In this document: positions 6,938 to 9,232 of the stretch, one piece after another | How the letters are laid out: each line of letters begins with the position of its first letter | How positions within the stretch are numbered: the first letter of the stretch is position 1 | DNA from: JASFRI01 sp050115015 | GTDB lineage: Bacteria > Acidobacteriota > Polarisedimenticolia > CBDVAL01 | NCBI GenBank assembly: GCA_050115015.1 | Contig: JASFRI010000161.1 | Coordinates: 1 to 9,232 of the forward strand | DNA length: 9,232 nucleotides | Reading direction: 5' to 3' | The notes under the pieces: model-generated | Seen by the model: the letters and a program-made list of their open reading frames with translations, nothing else | Told to the model about the DNA's origin: nothing | Databases searched by the model: none | Program-made: the position numbers and the translations under genes

Positions 6938-7791
6938 TTCAGGTATCCCCGCAGCTGCTGGCATTTCTGGGAGCGGTTGAGCTTCTGGAGAGCGGCGGCC
7001 TCGATCTGTCGAATCCGCTCGCGGCTGAGGCCCATCATCTCGCCGATCTGCTTCAGCGTCCGCGGCTCCTCGTTCTCGAGCCCGAACCGGAGCTTGATGA
7101 CCTTCTCCTCCTTCGGGTCCAGCTCCTCCAGGGCCGTGCCGAGGTGCGCCTTCATGGAGGACTTCATCAGGACCGTGTCCGCCGAGGGGATCACGTCCTG
7201 CTCGAGCTTGTCCGCGAGATGGAAGTCGTGCTCCTCGTCGATGACGGTGGAGAGGGAGACGTTGTCGTCGGAGACCTGGAGCAGCTGGGTGACCTCGGTC
7301 ACCGGCACGCCGAGCTTCTCGGCGATTTCCTCGGCGGTCGGGTTCCGGTGCAGCTGGACCGTGAGCGTGGAGATGGTCTTGCCGATCCGGTAGAGGAGGT
7401 TCGCCTGCTTCTGTGGCAGCCGGAACGCCCCGGACTGATCGGACAGCGCGTGGATGATGGACTGCCGGACCCACCAGACCGCGTAGGTGATGAACTTCAC
7501 GTTCTTGCCCGGATCGAACCGCTTCGCCGCCTCGATCAGGCCGATGTTCCCCTCGTTGATCAGATCGAGGAAGGAGAGGCCGCATCCGCGGTACTTCTTG
7601 GCAAAGGAAACCACGAAGCGCAGGTTCGCCTCCACGAGGGTCTGGAGCGCCTTCCGGTCGCCTCCCTGGATCGAGCGCCCGAGGGCCTTCTCCTCGTCGG
7701 GGGTCACCCGTGGGAGCTTGGAGATCTCCTGCAGGTACTTCTTCAGCGTCTCGGAACCGACCTTGCGGCTCGCGCCTCTATCCTGGTCCAT
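6934..7791 (-). CDS. Sigma-70 family RNA polymerase sigma factor lacking region 1.1 (group 2-like)
   Basis: This 285-residue sigma factor would direct RNA polymerase to -35/-10 promoters. Region 1.2 spans about 12-47 (LKKYLQEISKLPRVTPDEE). Region 2 spans 52-118, with the family signature DLINEGNIGLIEAA (76-89) and the -10-reading helix YAVWWVRQSIIHAL (103-116). Region 3 is ~122-200. Region 4 is 217-275, where the -35 helix-turn-helix is TLKQIGEMMGLSRERIRQIE (245-264). The absence of the acidic region 1.1 and the small size fit RpoS/SigB-like group 2 factors of deltaproteobacterial and cyanobacterial type rather than the large primary RpoD. Calling it rpoS would be a guess; it might also be a short primary sigma. 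The ATG has GAGG four bases upstream. It lies 18 nt after the hsp20 stop and overlaps the next gene, so the three are probably one transcript, consistent with a stress role. Confidence 0.93.
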   Translation of the reverse strand: MDQDRGASRKVGSETLKKYLQEISKLPRVTPDEEKALGRSIQGGDRKALQTLVEANLRFVVSFAKKYRGCGLSFLDLINEGNIGLIEAAKRFDPGKNVKFITYAVWWVRQSIIHALSDQSGAFRLPQKQANLLYRIGKTISTLTVQLHRNPTAEEIAEKLGVPVTEVTQLLQVSDDNVSLSTVIDEEHDFHLADKLEQDVIPSADTVLMKSSMKAHLGTALEELDPKEEKVIKLRFGLENEEPRTLKQIGEMMGLSRERIRQIEAAALQKLNRSQKCQQLRGYLN

Positions 7792-7809
7792 GAGACCTCG
7801 GGGGAAGGG

Positions 7810-8250
7810 TCAACCGGCCAGCCGCACCTTCACCGGCCTGGACGGGCCCTGCCCAGTCTTTGGAAGGATGACCTGGAGCACGCCCCGCTCGTACCGCGCC
7901 TGGACGCGGTCCGGCTCGATGGCGGTCTGCAGGGGGAACTTGATCGCGAAGCCGCCGTAATTCCGCTCGATGCGATGGTAGTTGCCCTCCTGCATGGCAC
8001 GCCCCATCTTGCGCTCTCCCATGATGGAGAGCGTGTGCTCGGAGAGGGTGATGTCGATCCCGTCCTGGCGAAGGCCCGGTACTTCCGCGAGCACCACGAG
8101 ATCCTCCCGGGTCTCGAAGATGTCCACCGCGGGGCTCCATCGATCCAGGAGATCGGGCCCCTCCTCGAAGTTCGAGCGGGAAAGCGCGTTCTCGAACAGC
8201 CGGTTCATGCGCTCCTTGAGCGCGATCAGTTCCTTGAGTGGATCCGCCAT
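7810..8250 (-). CDS. Small heat-shock protein, Hsp20/alpha-crystallin family
   Basis: Small heat-shock proteins are ATP-independent cytoplasmic holdases that bind unfolding proteins and pass them to DnaK. From the ATG at 8250 the protein is 146 residues, typical for the family. The N-terminal arm (1-38) is Leu/Arg-rich. The alpha-crystallin domain occupies about 39-131 and ends in the hallmark A-x4-GVL-x-V-x-LP (A118, GVL 123-125). The tail contains V140-K-V142, an I-x-I-like oligomerisation motif. The open frame extends to 8346, but that would start inside the terminator hairpin; the chosen ATG has AGAGGGG just upstream (8252-8258). It follows dnaK by 120 nt but is separated by an intrinsic terminator, so it probably has its own promoter, for which a -24/-12 element at 8278-8294 is the best candidate. 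It is followed 18 nt later by the sigma factor. Confidence 0.95.
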   Translation of the reverse strand: MADPLKELIALKERMNRLFENALSRSNFEEGPDLLDRWSPAVDIFETREDLVVLAEVPGLRQDGIDITLSEHTLSIMGERKMGRAMQEGNYHRIERNYGGFAIKFPLQTAIEPDRVQARYERGVLQVILPKTGQGPSRPVKVRLAG

Positions 8251-8271
8251 ACCCCTCTCGCCGGCCGGGAT

Positions 8272-8298
8272 TCGGCTGGCACCCTCCCTGCCAGCCAA
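8272..8298. repeat. Inverted repeat / hairpin upstream of hsp20
   Basis: Ten-base arms (8272-8281 and 8289-8298) flank a 7-base loop. The inner eight base pairs are perfect (GGCTGGCA/TGCCAGCC), followed by one G-U and one A-U pair when read as minus-strand RNA. It coincides with the sigma-54-like element and abuts the terminator T-run. It may be an operator, a leader hairpin near the hsp20 ribosome site, or a second downstream terminator stem; it has no T-run of its own. It is not a CIRCE element, whose TTAGCACTC arms are absent. Confidence 0.5.
8278..8294 (-). promoter_or_regulatory. Candidate sigma-54 (-24/-12) promoter for hsp20
   Basis: The minus strand reads CTGGCAGGGAGGGTGCC. It matches 11 of the 14 defined positions of YTGGCACGRNNNTTGCW and has the essential GG-N10-GC spacing exactly. 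The predicted start is near 8267, leaving a leader of about 17 nt that still contains the ribosome site AGAGGGG. It sits immediately after the dnaK terminator, where a promoter for hsp20 is needed. The caveat is that the TGGCA/TGCCA halves are also the arms of an inverted repeat, so the similarity might be a by-product of a hairpin or operator. Confidence 0.5.
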
Positions 8299-8327
8299 GA
8301 AAAAACGGGCACCCCGGAGGGTACCCG
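8297..8327 (-). terminator. Rho-independent terminator after dnaK
   Basis: On the minus strand CGGGTACCC and GGGTGCCCG form a 9 bp stem (one G-U pair) with a TCCG loop, followed directly by TTTTTTCTT. The stem is 8306-8314 with 8319-8327, and the T-run occupies 8297-8305. This is a textbook intrinsic terminator 43 nt past the dnaK stop codon. It indicates that dnaK transcripts largely end here and that hsp20 forms a separate unit. Confidence 0.9.
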
Positions 8328-8346
8328 AATCCAGAACCCGTTGCAA

Positions 8347-8363
8347 GGGCCGGTTTCCGGCCC
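8347..8363. repeat. Perfect GC inverted repeat just after dnaK stop
   Basis: GGGCCGG and CCGGCCC form a perfect 7 bp stem with a three-base loop (AAA on the minus strand), starting 7 nt after the dnaK stop. Only two Ts follow, so it is a weak terminator by itself; it may stabilise the dnaK mRNA 3' end or back up the stronger terminator downstream. Its centre lies about 88 nt upstream of the start predicted for the hsp20 sigma-54-like promoter, a distance at which activator-binding sites are common. That second reading is speculative. Confidence 0.45.
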
Positions 8364-8370
8364 CTGAACG

Positions 8371-9232
<862 letters not shown>

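Noticed and set aside
6938..7585. An N-terminal extension of the DnaC-like gene reaching back through the sigma-factor gene
   Set aside because: The extra ~216 residues read as an out-of-frame shadow of the sigma factor. The family-like sequence with the cysteine cluster begins right at the TTG at 6937, which has a ribosome site.
8251..8298. CIRCE element or sigma-32 promoter for hsp20
   Set aside because: Neither TTAGCACTC/GAGTGCTAA arms nor a CTTGAAA/CCCCAT pair is present in the short gap.
8282..8326. Antiterminator pairing between ACCCTCC in the dnaK terminator and GGAGGGT in the next hairpin
   Set aside because: The complement is exact for seven bases, but the second strand lies downstream of the T-run, so it would be made too late to prevent termination.
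5011..8367. Further long plus-strand frames (5011-6216, 5864-7393, 7144-8367) and 590-1495 opposite rpoN
   Set aside because: All lie opposite confirmed genes, lack recognisable domains and are explained by the same GC-rich codon bias.

Overview
This is a 9.2 kb, GC-rich window in which every gene I can support lies on the minus strand, so transcription runs from position 9232 towards 1. The organism is a Gram-negative bacterium, because the window holds LPS-export genes (lptCA, lptB). The lptA/C-lptB-rpoN order, a compact sigma-70 factor without region 1.1, and strong G/C preference at third codon positions suggest a high-GC deltaproteobacterium-like or related uncultivated lineage. That placement is inference; no rRNA or other phylogenetic marker is present. 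No tRNA, CRISPR array, insertion sequence or phage gene was seen.

In transcription order the layout is as follows. (1) The 3' part of dnaK (9232-8371, cut by the window edge) ends in two hairpins, one a clear intrinsic terminator. (2) A stress/information block follows: hsp20 (8250-7810), a group-2-like sigma-70 factor (7791-6934) and a DnaC/IstB-type AAA+ helicase-loader-like ATPase (6937-6167), with an 18 nt gap and then a stop/start overlap. A sigma-54-type -24/-12 element lies in the 46 bases between the dnaK terminator and hsp20. (3) A 109 bp intergenic gap carries a possible extended -10 promoter and an inverted repeat. (4) A tightly packed block follows: thiolase (6057-4876), enoyl-CoA hydratase (4851-4072), an LptC-LptA fusion (4052-2034), lptB (2056-1328) and the first ~435 codons of rpoN (1306 to beyond position 1).

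The dnaK and hsp20 products are chaperones that would cooperate in protein-folding stress. The sigma-70 factor and RpoN are alternative promoter-recognition subunits; the candidate sigma-54 promoter before hsp20 would link the two ends of the window. Thiolase and enoyl-CoA hydratase are acyl-CoA enzymes of beta-oxidation, acetoacetyl-CoA or PHB-type metabolism, here placed directly ahead of the LPS transport genes. LptB is the cytoplasmic ATPase and the fusion protein a membrane-anchored periplasmic bridge of the LPS transenvelope machine.

Most of the window is recognisable core-genome content. I do not see a complete new system. The points most worth checking are the 672-residue LptC-LptA fusion, the sigma-54 promoter candidate at hsp20, and the overlapping sigma factor/DnaC-like pair. 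Three of the minus-strand genes appear to use TTG starts.
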